A model generated the notes under the pieces. It did no database searches. It saw only the letters and a list, made by a program, of their open reading frames with translations, and was not told the DNA's origin. A stretch of DNA of 64,000 nucleotides. It comes from Lysobacter sp. KIS68-7 (GTDB lineage: Bacteria; Pseudomonadota; Gammaproteobacteria; Xanthomonadales; Xanthomonadaceae). Shown here one piece after another: positions 44,754-52,649 of the stretch; the first letter of the stretch is position 1, and every line of letters begins with the position of its first letter. The stretch lies in NCBI RefSeq assembly GCF_021284745.1, contig NZ_CP089925.1, positions 2,231,001-2,295,000 of the forward strand, given 5' to 3'. The translations under genes were made by a program, and so were the position numbers.

Positions 44754-46495
44754 CGACGATGTCCTCCGCCTCCACGATTGCCGCCCGAGCGCTGCGCGCC
44801 TCCCGAGGAGCGCTGGGCGCCTCCCGAAGAGCGCTGCGCGCCGCCGGACCGTTGTCCACCACCACTGTGCGGTTGCCGGTTCACCTGGTGGCTCGCTTGT
44901 TGTCGACCGCCGCCGCCTTGCTGGCGTGACCGTTGCTGGCTGGCTTGTCCGCGCTGCGCGGCCTGCCGCGATTGCTGCGGTTGGCGTGCGCCGGAGAAGG
45001 CGTCGTTGCGCGGGGACTGGCGTTGTTGCTGCTGACGACGGGCCGCGTCGCGCGAGGCGTTGTTGTTGGCGCCCTGCTGGCGATGGCGCTCGGGCGTCGC
45101 CTGGCGATTGCCCGCACCGGCCTGGCGATTGCCTGCGCCCGCTGCGCCGGGGCGGTTCTGCGCGCCACCGGCGCGATTCTGTGCACCGCGATTTTCGGCA
45201 CCTCGATTCTGCGCGGCACGTTGCGCCTGCGCGCGCTGGGCGTCGCGGTTTCCTGCGCCTGCATTGGCGCGGCCCGCGCCTTCGCGTCCGCCAGGCTCGC
45301 GCCCACCGAGCTCGCGCCCTGCATTCTGCGCACGCTGCTGGGCTTCGCGATTGGTGCGCGCCGGGCCTTCCATGCCGCGACGGTCCATCGATTGACGTGC
45401 CTGTTCGCGCGAACGCGCACGCGCCGGATCATCGCCACGCATGCGATCGCGCGATGCGGAATCGCCCAATCGGTTGCCGTAATTCTCGCGGCTGTTGCGG
45501 TCGCGATACGGCACGCCATCGCGGTTGGCGGCGTTGTGCTGCCACGTCCCGGAATTGATCTGGCGATTGGAGTTGAAGCTGTTGTAGCTGGACGTGTTGA
45601 TGTTGATGTCGTTGCCGCCCCAGTCCATGTCGCCCCACAGGGAACCTGCGATCGCCATGCCCGTGCCCCACGCCAGGCCGCGCACGAGCGCGCTGCCCGC
45701 GTAATAGCCCGCCGGTGGCGGGTAATAGGCCGGCGGATACGACGGGTAGGCCCATGTGCCGTAAGCGGTGGTCGGGTTGTACGACGGCACGTACACCACC
45801 TGCGGGTCGGCGGATTGAATGACGATCGTGTCGGTCGATCCGGCTGCGGTCGAGGTTTCATACGCGCCCGTCGACGGCTGTTCCATCGGCGCGGATTCCG
45901 CGGGCGCCGCACCGGCGGCCGGCGCCGCGGCGGGCTGCACGCTCACCTTCTGGTACTGGTTGGAATCCAGGTTGCCCGCGTCCTTCGCCTTGTGGCGCAA
46001 ACGCTGCACCGCATCCATGACGTCGTCGGGCTGCGCGAGGAATGCATCGCCCAGCTTCTGCACCCAGCCCGGATCCTGGCCGAGCGTGGCCAGCACCTGC
46101 GGGAACGCGGCGAGCGATTGCACGCTGGGGTCCCAGGGTTGGTCGGCGACCTGGCGCACGGCGGCGTCGCCGTTGGCCTTGGGGTTGGCGGCCGCCCACT
46201 TCGCGGCGTCGGCCACATCGCCCGGATAGGTCGCAGCCATCAACACCTGCGCGAGCAGCGGATCGGGATACAGCGCGATGGGCGCGACCATCTGGTCGAG
46301 CTCCTCGACGCCGAACACGCGATCCTCCGCGGCCGGGGCGGGCGCGGCAGCCTTCGCAGTCGTGGCGGCTGCGGCAGGCGCGGCGGCAGGCGTCGCGCTC
46401 GCGGCGGGTGCAGCCGGGGTGGCGGGCGCCTGGGGCGCGTTCTTCGAACACGCGCAACAGGCGAGCAGGCACAGCAACAGCACGCGCTTGGTCAT
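44750..46495 (-). CDS. DUF3300 lipoprotein with long Arg/Gln/Gly-rich tail
   Basis: A 581-residue predicted lipoprotein: MTKRVLLLCLLACCACSK has a lipobox (LLAC) so the mature N-terminus would be Cys14 or the next Cys. An Ala/Pro-rich linker (~20-60) precedes the DUF3300 domain (ELDQMVAPIALYPDPLLAQV at ~72-91, ending near 280 with the SYPPAYYPPPAGYY segment). The C-terminal 300 residues are low complexity: Arg, Gln, Asn, Gly and Ser, ending in repeats of GGAQRSS. I chose ATG 46495 instead of 46528 because of its lipoprotein signal; the extra 11 codons lie over a palindrome. It is co-translated with DUF2950. Confidence 0.87.
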   Translation of the reverse strand: MTKRVLLLCLLACCACSKNAPQAPATPAAPAASATPAAAPAAAATTAKAAAPAPAAEDRVFGVEELDQMVAPIALYPDPLLAQVLMAATYPGDVADAAKWAAANPKANGDAAVRQVADQPWDPSVQSLAAFPQVLATLGQDPGWVQKLGDAFLAQPDDVMDAVQRLRHKAKDAGNLDSNQYQKVSVQPAAAPAAGAAPAESAPMEQPSTGAYETSTAAGSTDTIVIQSADPQVVYVPSYNPTTAYGTWAYPSYPPAYYPPPAGYYAGSALVRGLAWGTGMAIAGSLWGDMDWGGNDININTSSYNSFNSNRQINSGTWQHNAANRDGVPYRDRNSRENYGNRLGDSASRDRMRGDDPARARSREQARQSMDRRGMEGPARTNREAQQRAQNAGRELGGREPGGREGAGRANAGAGNRDAQRAQAQRAAQNRGAENRGAQNRAGGAQNRPGAAGAGNRQAGAGNRQATPERHRQQGANNNASRDAARRQQQQRQSPRNDAFSGARQPQQSRQAAQRGQASQQRSRQQGGGGRQQASHQVNRQPHSGGGQRSGGAQRSSGGAQRSSGGAQRSGGNRGGGGHRR

Positions 46496-46502
46496 GGCAC
46501 GG

Positions 46503-46518
46503 CCCTCGTCGACGAGGG
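46503..46518 (-). promoter_or_regulatory. Palindrome covering the DUF3300 ribosome binding site
   Basis: CCCTCGTCGACGAGGG is a perfect 16-bp palindrome whose downstream half (reading leftward) contains GAGGG (46507-46503), the Shine-Dalgarno sequence 7 bases from ATG 46495. If it folds in RNA, a 5-bp stem CCCTC/GAGGG with loop GTCGAC would hide that site. As DNA it could equally be an operator. Confidence 0.55.
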
Positions 46519-46634
46519 AAGTGTCCACGCGGCGAGGCGAATGCGCCTCCGCAAAAACCCTCCAGCCGCCTAGGGAAAACTACTGGTGCCGGATCGGGCT
46601 AAGCTCATCCGCATCCAATGGCCGGGAGCCCGCA

Positions 46635-48620
46635 ATGCACCGCAAGCACGCCTTGTTCCTGTCGATCCTCGTGACGGTCTGCGCCGCGGCCTCCGCCGCC
46701 GACGCGCCGCCTGCAGGGGTCCAGCGCGACGTGGTCGGTACGCGCACCAGCGAGAACATCCCCGAGATCCCGGCCGCGCTGCTCGAACAACTCAACCGTT
46801 ACCAGAACACGCGCGGCGCGGGCGTCGCCGGCTGGACGAAGGACGGGTGCCTGCTGATCTCCACGCGCTTCGCCGAAACCGCGCAGGCGCATCGCGTGTG
46901 CCAGCCGATGGGCATGCGCGAGCAGCTCACGTTCTATCCCGAGCCCGTGAACGGCCTGGCGCCGGTGCCGATGGCGTCGAAGCAGGACGGCTTCGTGTTC
47001 GCCAAGGACGTGGGTGGCAACGAGTTCTCGCAGCTTTATTGGTTCGACTTCGGCACGCGCGACATCACCCTGCTCACCGACGGCAAACGCAGCCAGAACA
47101 ACGGCGCGCTGTTCTCCGACGACGGCGCGCAGCTGGCGTACAGCAGCACGGCGCGCAACGGCAAGGACACCGACGTGTGGGTGCGCGACATCAAATCCGG
47201 GGCGGTCAGGCCCGTCGTCACCGAAGGCGGCAGCTGGAGCGCGATGGACTTCTCGCCCGACGGCAAGCAGTTGCTCGTGATGAAGTACGTGTCGGCGAGC
47301 GAGATGTACCCGGGGCTGGTCGACCTGGCGAGCGGGAAGCTCGAGTTGTTCCCGGTCGATGGCGGCAAGGCGGCGTTCGGTGGATTCAAGTTCGCGCCGG
47401 ATGGCAAGTCCGTGTACTACATCTCCGACGAACCGTTCGAAGGGAAGCCGCGCGAGTTCCAGACGCTGCGTTGGCACGATCCTGCCACGCATGCGTTCCG
47501 CGAACTGAGCGCCGACATTCCGTGGGACGTGGAATCGCTCGACATTTCCGACGACGGCCGCTATCTCGCGTACACCACCAACGAAGGCGGCATCCAGCGC
47601 CTGCACGTGCTCACGCTGCCGGACCACAGGCCGGTGCGCTTGCCGGAGTTGCCGGTGGGCCTGATCGGCGGTGTGTCGTTCTCGCCCGATGGCAAGCGCC
47701 TGGCGCTGACGCTCAACACCGCGACCTCGCCCAGCGATGCGTACGTGATCGACCTTGCGGGTGCGAAGCTCGCGCGCTGGACGCGCAGTGAAGTGGGCGG
47801 GCTGGATGCATCGAAGTTCGTCGCGCCCACGCTGGTGCGCTTCCCGACCTTCGATAGGGTGGACGGCAAGCCGCGCACGATCCCGGCGTTCTACTACAAG
47901 CCGTCGAAGCCTGCGAAGAACGGCAAGTACCCCGTCGTCATCAACATCCACGGCGGCCCCGAATCGCAGGCGCTGCCGAACTTCAGCCCGAATGCGCAGT
48001 TCCTCGCCAACGAACTTGGCGTGGCGGTGCTCGTGCCGAACGTCCGCGGCTCCAGCGGCTACGGCAAGACCTACCTGACGCTCGACAACGCCGAGAAGCG
48101 CGAGGACTCGGTGAAGGACATCGGCGCGCTCCTCGACTGGATCGCGAAACAGCCGGAACTCGACGCCTCGCGCGTCGGCGTGCAGGGCGGCAGCTACGGC
48201 GGCTACATGGTGCTCGCCTCGCTGATGCATTACCCGCAGCGCATCAAGGCGGGCGTGGACATCGTGGGCATCTCGCACTTCGGCACCTTCCTCAACAACA
48301 CCGAAAGCTATCGACGCGACCTGCGCCGCGCCGAGTACGGCGACGAACGCGATCCGAAGATGAAGGACGTGTTCGACCGCATCTCGCCCCTCAACAATGC
48401 GTCGAAGATCACCTCGCCGCTGTTCGTCGCCCAGGGCAGGAACGACCCGCGCGTGCCGTACACCGAAGCCGAGCAGATCGTGAAGGCCGTGCGCGGCAAC
48501 GGGCAGCCGGTGTGGTACCTGCTGTACGCCGACGAGGGCCACGGATTCCAGAAGAAGGCGAACGCGGATTACTACGGCGCCGCGGCGATCCTGTTCTGGC
48601 AGAAGAACCTGCTGGATTGA
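46635..48620 (+). CDS. S9-family prolyl oligopeptidase-type peptidase, exported
   Basis: A 661-residue protein with a signal peptide (MHRKHALFLSILVTVCAAASAADA, cleavage near 22). Residues ~60-390 form a WD40-like/PD40 propeller (several FSPDG motifs); residues ~410-661 are an alpha/beta-hydrolase domain with the nucleophile in GGSYGGYM (~521), the Asp in QGRNDPRVP (~602) and the His in DEGHGF (~637), as in acylaminoacyl and dipeptidyl peptidases. It would cleave peptides in the periplasm. Divergent from the DUF3300 gene; the following gene starts within its stop codon. Confidence 0.9.
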   Translation: MHRKHALFLSILVTVCAAASAADAPPAGVQRDVVGTRTSENIPEIPAALLEQLNRYQNTRGAGVAGWTKDGCLLISTRFAETAQAHRVCQPMGMREQLTFYPEPVNGLAPVPMASKQDGFVFAKDVGGNEFSQLYWFDFGTRDITLLTDGKRSQNNGALFSDDGAQLAYSSTARNGKDTDVWVRDIKSGAVRPVVTEGGSWSAMDFSPDGKQLLVMKYVSASEMYPGLVDLASGKLELFPVDGGKAAFGGFKFAPDGKSVYYISDEPFEGKPREFQTLRWHDPATHAFRELSADIPWDVESLDISDDGRYLAYTTNEGGIQRLHVLTLPDHRPVRLPELPVGLIGGVSFSPDGKRLALTLNTATSPSDAYVIDLAGAKLARWTRSEVGGLDASKFVAPTLVRFPTFDRVDGKPRTIPAFYYKPSKPAKNGKYPVVINIHGGPESQALPNFSPNAQFLANELGVAVLVPNVRGSSGYGKTYLTLDNAEKREDSVKDIGALLDWIAKQPELDASRVGVQGGSYGGYMVLASLMHYPQRIKAGVDIVGISHFGTFLNNTESYRRDLRRAEYGDERDPKMKDVFDRISPLNNASKITSPLFVAQGRNDPRVPYTEAEQIVKAVRGNGQPVWYLLYADEGHGFQKKANADYYGAAAILFWQKNLLD

Positions 48621-49390
48621 GCGAGCCGACGCCCGTGGCCGACGTGCCTTCGCTGGATGCCATCGGCCCGGGCGACTTCGTGTGCATCGCGCATCGCGGT
48701 GCAGCGGCGCTGGCGCCGGAGAACACGATGGTCGCGTATCGCGCGGCGTATGCGTCGGGGCTGCGCTTGCTGGAGCAGGACGCGCGGTTGTTGGCCGATG
48801 GGGCGTTGGCGGTGATGCACGATGCGTCGGTGGATCGCTTGACCGATGGGCGAGGGGACGTGCGCGGCTTTGACACCGCGGCATACCGTGCGCTGCGTGT
48901 CGATGCGCGGCGGTTTCCGCAGTTTGCGCAGCAGACGATTGCGCCGGCCTTGTTCGACGAAGTGTTGGCGGAGTTTCGAGGGCGCGCGGTGTTGGTGCCG
49001 GAGGCGAAGGACGTGGGCAGTGGCGCGCCGATGGTCGCGGCGCTGCAACGTGCGGGCATCGCGCGGGAGCATGCGTTGGTGCAGTCGTTCCTGTTGGAGG
49101 AACTAAGGCCTGCCGTCGATGCCGGTTATCCGGCGATCTACCTCTCGCGCACCGACGAGGGCATCGATGCAGTGAAGGCCGCGGGCGTCGGCTGGGCCGG
49201 GATATGGAAGGGCGCCTCGGACACGGTCTTTCGTGCCTGGATCGAGGCGGGCTTCCGCGTCATCGCCTACACCGTGGACGACCACGCCGAGCGCGACCGC
49301 CTGCGCGGGCTTGGCGTCCAGGGCATGTTTTCCGACGACCCCTTCGCGCTGATGGCGGGCCTACCATCGGACCTGCGCTGCGTGTATTGA
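48617..49390 (+). CDS. Glycerophosphodiester phosphodiesterase-family protein
   Basis: GDPD enzymes release glycerol-3-phosphate from deacylated phospholipids. The 257-residue product has IAHRGAAALAPENTMVAYR (~residues 26-44), LLEQDARLL with the metal-binding E/D and HDASVDRLTDG (~75-85), and ends in FSDDPFALM as in the family. No signal peptide is visible, so it is likely cytoplasmic. There is no ATG start: TTG 48617 overlaps the preceding stop (TTGA) and is my choice; GTG 48635 would give 251 residues and lose nothing conserved. The gene is followed by tRNA-Leu. Confidence 0.85.
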   Translation: MSEPTPVADVPSLDAIGPGDFVCIAHRGAAALAPENTMVAYRAAYASGLRLLEQDARLLADGALAVMHDASVDRLTDGRGDVRGFDTAAYRALRVDARRFPQFAQQTIAPALFDEVLAEFRGRAVLVPEAKDVGSGAPMVAALQRAGIAREHALVQSFLLEELRPAVDAGYPAIYLSRTDEGIDAVKAAGVGWAGIWKGASDTVFRAWIEAGFRVIAYTVDDHAERDRLRGLGVQGMFSDDPFALMAGLPSDLRCVY

Positions 49391-49416
49391 ATGGCGCGGC
49401 TAGAATCCCCGAGCCG

Positions 49417-49503
49417 GCCCGGATGGCGAAACTGGTAGACGCAAGGGACTTAAAATCCCTCGACCGCAAGGTCATGTGGGTTCGATCCCCACTCCGGGCA
49501 CCA
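49417..49503 (+). tRNA. tRNA-Leu (anticodon TAA)
   Basis: An 87-base class II tRNA: acceptor GCCCGGA pairs with TCCGGGC, anticodon loop ACTTAAAATC carries TAA, a long variable arm (CGACCGCAAGGTCATG) is present, the T-arm has GGTTCGATCCC and CCA is encoded. TAGAAT at 49401-49406, upstream, is a possible -10 box but no -35 was found at the proper distance. Confidence 0.96.
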
Positions 49504-49530
49504 TGCCGATCCGGCTTGCGGAAGTAGCCG

Positions 49531-49953
49531 CTACTCGCCAACCGGGCACGCGCCCGACGACAACCGCCATCCTTCCTTCGAACCAAACTCCGACAGGAAC
49601 GCCGACTGGATCGCGCTGGCCTGCGGTCCCGCGTCGGTTGCCTTCGCATCCACCGACACGGTGAAGTTGAAGCAGTAGCGACTCGCGTCGTTGTTCAACC
49701 CGACCAGCACATGCGGCGCGCTGCTGCTCTGGTAGTAGCGATGCACGGCGCCACCGGCGTCGTCGCCGCCCCGTCGCGGATAGCCCTGGCCGTCGAGGAA
49801 CTGCTCGACCTGGTGCGCCGCTTCGGCTTGCGTGAGCTGCTCGACGACACCGCTGGACGTGGAGACTTCCTTCCACTGCGTGTCCTCGCCACCGATCGAA
49901 CACGCAGCCAACGCGAGGAGGGCCACCGACGCGAGCGCGATGCGCGCGCTCAC
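49531..49953 (-). CDS. Small lipoprotein, unknown function
   Basis: A 140-residue predicted lipoprotein: V-SARIALASVALLALAACSIGG has a lipobox LAAC, mature Cys at residue 18. The mature part contains EQFLDGQGYPRRGGDD and the C-terminal SGACPVGE. Asp, Gly and Ser are frequent. The GTG at 49953 overlaps the stop of the preceding gene (GTGA), so translation is coupled. Stop lies close to the tRNA-Leu 3' end on the other strand. Family unknown. Confidence 0.7.
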   Translation of the reverse strand: MSARIALASVALLALAACSIGGEDTQWKEVSTSSGVVEQLTQAEAAHQVEQFLDGQGYPRRGGDDAGGAVHRYYQSSSAPHVLVGLNNDASRYCFNFTVSVDAKATDAGPQASAIQSAFLSEFGSKEGWRLSSGACPVGE

Positions 49954-50285
49954 AGCGCTTCGATCCGATGGGCTTCCTCGGACAGCTTCTGGCGCTTCCA
50001 CGGCAAGGCTTCGTAACGGCGCGCGTAGACGGTGCTCTGCAGGCCATCGAGCACCAGGTAACTCACTTCGACGCGGAAGGGGCCGACGACGCGCGCTTCC
50101 AGGTCCGACTTGGCGAGGGGCCGATCGGTGCCGCCGAGGGCGTGGCCGCGGATGCCGCGCGGTGCGAGGTCGCCCCATGCGTCGTCGATGCATGCACTGC
50201 GTGAAAAGAACGCCGTCGCATATCCGCCCGCGATGGCGAGGACGATCAGGAAGAGGAACAGGCGGATGATCGAACGGACGCCCAT
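49950..50285 (-). CDS. Single-pass membrane protein of 111 residues, unknown
   Basis: Begins MGVRSIIRLFLFLIVLAIAGGYATAFF, one transmembrane helix or uncleaved signal, then a polar domain with ACIDDAWGDLAPRGIRGHALGG and ends QKLSEEAHRIEAL. No family recognised. It is coupled by 4-bp overlap to the lipoprotein gene and is divergent from the propeller gene, with 246 bases between them. Confidence 0.7.
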   Translation of the reverse strand: MGVRSIIRLFLFLIVLAIAGGYATAFFSRSACIDDAWGDLAPRGIRGHALGGTDRPLAKSDLEARVVGPFRVEVSYLVLDGLQSTVYARRYEALPWKRQKLSEEAHRIEAL

Positions 50286-50531
50286 GGGCCTTCCGTGGGT
50301 CGAGGCGGACCAGAATGCTACACCCGGCCATGAACGCGCTGTCCACCGTGCAGCACCCCGGGATGCGACGTTCGTCGCAACGCGAGCGCCCGACAAGCCT
50401 TCGCTGACTTCTTCAGGTGAGAACCATTCCACCTCGTGCGGTGTTTGCCTGAACGCGCGCGGCTTCACATGGACTTGAGTTTTCGACAAGCAACCTGAGC
50501 TCGTCATTCGCAGTGCAGCAGGGGACCCCCG
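50286..50531. other. 246-bp divergent intergenic region
   Basis: It holds a short inverted repeat TGCGACG / CGTCGCA (50364-50379), which could be an operator for one of the two divergent genes. No convincing -35/-10 pair was found for either direction, and no ORF. Confidence 0.4.
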
Positions 50532-51647
50532 ATGAATACGAAATCGTTCCGCCACGCCGCCGTGGCGGCCGCCGTCGTCGCCGCTTCCGCCGGCGCCTCC
50601 GTTTCCGCCCAGGCCGCCACGCCGCAGGGTCGCATCGTGTTTTCGCGATCGCAGCAGAGCGCGGCCGACGCATTCCCGCGAGCGAGCAGCCTGTGGATGC
50701 TGGACCTGGGCACCAGGCAGGTGCGTCCGCTGACGACGTCGACCGACCGCGTGTTCGATGCGGTGGCCACCTGGGCACCGAACGGTTCGGGCATCGTGTT
50801 CGACCGCGGCGCCAGCCGCCCGCGCGCGGCCGAGACGCACTCTCTGCATTACCTGCGCGCCGACGGCACGCACCTGCGCTCGGTGGTGCACGGCCTGGGC
50901 GATTTCTCGAAGCCGGCGTGGGGCCCGGGTGACCGCATCGCCTACATCGCGGCGCAGGGCGCGGGGAACTGCGTGTCCATCACCGATGCCACCGGCACTT
51001 CGCACCGCGCGCTGTTCTGCGTGCCCTCGACCACCGAGCTGGCGCGTCCGCTGTGGTCGAAGGATGGCCGTCAGTTGTTCGTCGCGGGCAACGCACCGGA
51101 AGGCAAGCTCGAACCCGTCTTCCACGCACTGGCTTACCGCATCGACGTCGCCACCGGCCGCGCGACGCTCCTCAGCGACATCGTGATGTACGAACCGCTC
51201 GAACTGACCTTCTCGCCCGACGGCACGCGCGGCGTGTACGCGGACGTCGTCGCCAACGACATGACGCTGGTGGACTTCCGCAACGGCGCAGCGACGGCCC
51301 TGCCGCGCGGCCACGCCCCGTCCTGGTCGCCGGATGGCAAGCGCATCGCCTACGCCGGCGAGGTGTACGAGACCGGCGCGCAGTTCCGTTACTACGAACC
51401 GCTGTACGTGATGAATGCGAACGGCACCAACGTCCGCCGCCTGACCGACTCGCGCGTGGACAACCACGCCTACACGCCGGCGCAGTGGTCGAAAGACAAC
51501 ATCCATGTGCTGGTGAACCGCCGCGTCTACTCCGACGTCGGGCTCACGCACGCGACCTATGCACTGCGCATCGTGGATGCGAATACGAAGGCGCTGGTGC
51601 AGTTGCCGGCGGGGTTTGCGGATCAGGGGGGGTGGTTCGAGCCCTGA
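50532..51647 (+). CDS. Exported PD40/TolB-like beta-propeller protein
   Basis: A 371-residue protein with a long signal peptide (MNTKSFRHAAVAAAVVAASA, cleavage after SAQAA near 29). The mature part is a propeller of PD40/TolB type: the repeated blades contain WAPNGSGIVFDRG, WSKDGRQLFVAG, FSPDGTRGVYAD and WSPDGKRIAYAG. No hydrolase domain follows, so it is probably a binding or scaffolding protein. It ends where the convergent pilus gene at 51648 ends, without any gap. Confidence 0.85.
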   Translation: MNTKSFRHAAVAAAVVAASAGASVSAQAATPQGRIVFSRSQQSAADAFPRASSLWMLDLGTRQVRPLTTSTDRVFDAVATWAPNGSGIVFDRGASRPRAAETHSLHYLRADGTHLRSVVHGLGDFSKPAWGPGDRIAYIAAQGAGNCVSITDATGTSHRALFCVPSTTELARPLWSKDGRQLFVAGNAPEGKLEPVFHALAYRIDVATGRATLLSDIVMYEPLELTFSPDGTRGVYADVVANDMTLVDFRNGAATALPRGHAPSWSPDGKRIAYAGEVYETGAQFRYYEPLYVMNANGTNVRRLTDSRVDNHAYTPAQWSKDNIHVLVNRRVYSDVGLTHATYALRIVDANTKALVQLPAGFADQGGWFEP

Positions 51648-52139
51648 TCAGAAGGTGACGGTGACGTTGATCGTGTCGCTGTAAGTCCCCGCACCGACGT
51701 TCTGGCTGCCGCCGATCTGCCCGTAGATGGGGCGGACCGCGCGGCGGCTGCCGCCGGAGGGATTGCTGCCGGTGCAGCCGTTGCCGGTCTGGCCGGTGGT
51801 GCAGGTCGACGTCGAAGAGCCTCCGGTGCCGTCACCGAAGATGGTGGCGTGCGCCGCTTCGAGATAGAGGTTGTAGAACAGGTTCTCCGCCCCGTTCACC
51901 ATGCGGCGGTTCGCGAAGGAGCCCGAGTTGCCCGCGTCGATCGAGACGGTGAAGGTGAGTGGATTGCCCGTGCAGTCGATCGTCAGTGAGCCCGTACCGT
52001 CCAGGGGCGCGGCAGACGAAGGATCGTAGACGCCGAACGCGACGCCCGCGGTGTTGATCGTGCAGCTGTCGGCCGCGTGCGCACGGGTGGCGAACGCGCA
52101 GCCGGCGAGGGCGAGCAGGAGGGCGCAGACGGATTTCAT
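51648..52139 (-). CDS. Spore coat U-domain pilus protein (likely tip-side subunit 2)
   Basis: A 163-residue exported protein (ATG 52139, signal peptide MKSVCALLLALAGCAFATRA) with the spore coat U (SCPU) fold: CTINTAGVAFGVYDPSS near the mature start and GSQNVGAGTYSDTINVTVTF at the end. A Gly/Ser/Thr/Cys-rich insertion (STSTCTTGQTGNGCTGSNPSGG) is present. It is the last gene of the pilus operon; in Csu systems the last gene encodes the tip adhesin, but here it is a single-domain subunit. An upstream ATG (52154) is possible. Confidence 0.82.
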   Translation of the reverse strand: MKSVCALLLALAGCAFATRAHAADSCTINTAGVAFGVYDPSSAAPLDGTGSLTIDCTGNPLTFTVSIDAGNSGSFANRRMVNGAENLFYNLYLEAAHATIFGDGTGGSSTSTCTTGQTGNGCTGSNPSGGSRRAVRPIYGQIGGSQNVGAGTYSDTINVTVTF

Positions 52140-52163
52140 TTCGCATGCTCGCATGCGCGCGGG

Positions 52164-52649
52164 TCAGAATGTGATCGCGACGCGGATGGTGTCGCTGTAA
52201 CTGCCCACGGCGACGTTCTGGCCCGCGGGGACGAGGCCATACATGCGCTGCGTCGCAGTGAGCGAAAAGATGCCGCTGCAGCCACCGCTGGTCCAACCGG
52301 TCAGGCACGTCACGTCGGAGGTGCCGTTCGTGCCGTCGCCGAAGATCGTGGTGTAACCGGAATCGGTGTAGAGCTGGTAGAACAGTTTTTCGATGCCGCT
52401 ATTCATGTACCGATTGGCGAAGCCACCCGCGCCACCATCGTCGAGCTGGACCTGGACGCTGACCAGATAGTTGTCGCACGTGACCGACACCGTGCCGGTG
52501 CCTTGCAACGCGGTGGCGGAGGCCGGGCTGTAGACGCCGAAGGCCACGCCCGTGGAAGCCACGGTGCACGCGGCCTGCGCCAGCGGCACGGCGCCGAACC
52601 ATCCGAAGGCGATGGCCAGCACGAGCACCGCCCGCGCATGGCGGCTCAT
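52164..52649 (-). CDS. Spore coat U-domain pilus protein (likely minor subunit)
   Basis: A 161-residue exported SCPU protein (signal MSRHARAVLVLAIAFGWFGA then cleavage near PLAQAA). ACTVASTGVAFGVYSPASA near the mature start, and the ending GQNVAVGSYSDTIRVAITF, are diagnostic. Cys pairs (CTVA, CDNY, DVTCL, GGCSG) suggest two disulfides. ATG 52649 overlaps the usher stop (ATGA). Similar to the following gene and to the major subunit at 55829. Confidence 0.85.
   Translation of the reverse strand: MSRHARAVLVLAIAFGWFGAVPLAQAACTVASTGVAFGVYSPASATALQGTGTVSVTCDNYLVSVQVQLDDGGAGGFANRYMNSGIEKLFYQLYTDSGYTTIFGDGTNGTSDVTCLTGWTSGGCSGIFSLTATQRMYGLVPAGQNVAVGSYSDTIRVAITF

Noticed and set aside
44770-44860. CRISPR-like or mobile repeat from the 21-nt repeats
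   Set aside because: The repeats are in frame and encode the Gly-Ala-Gln-Arg-Ser tail of the DUF3300 protein; there are no spacers.
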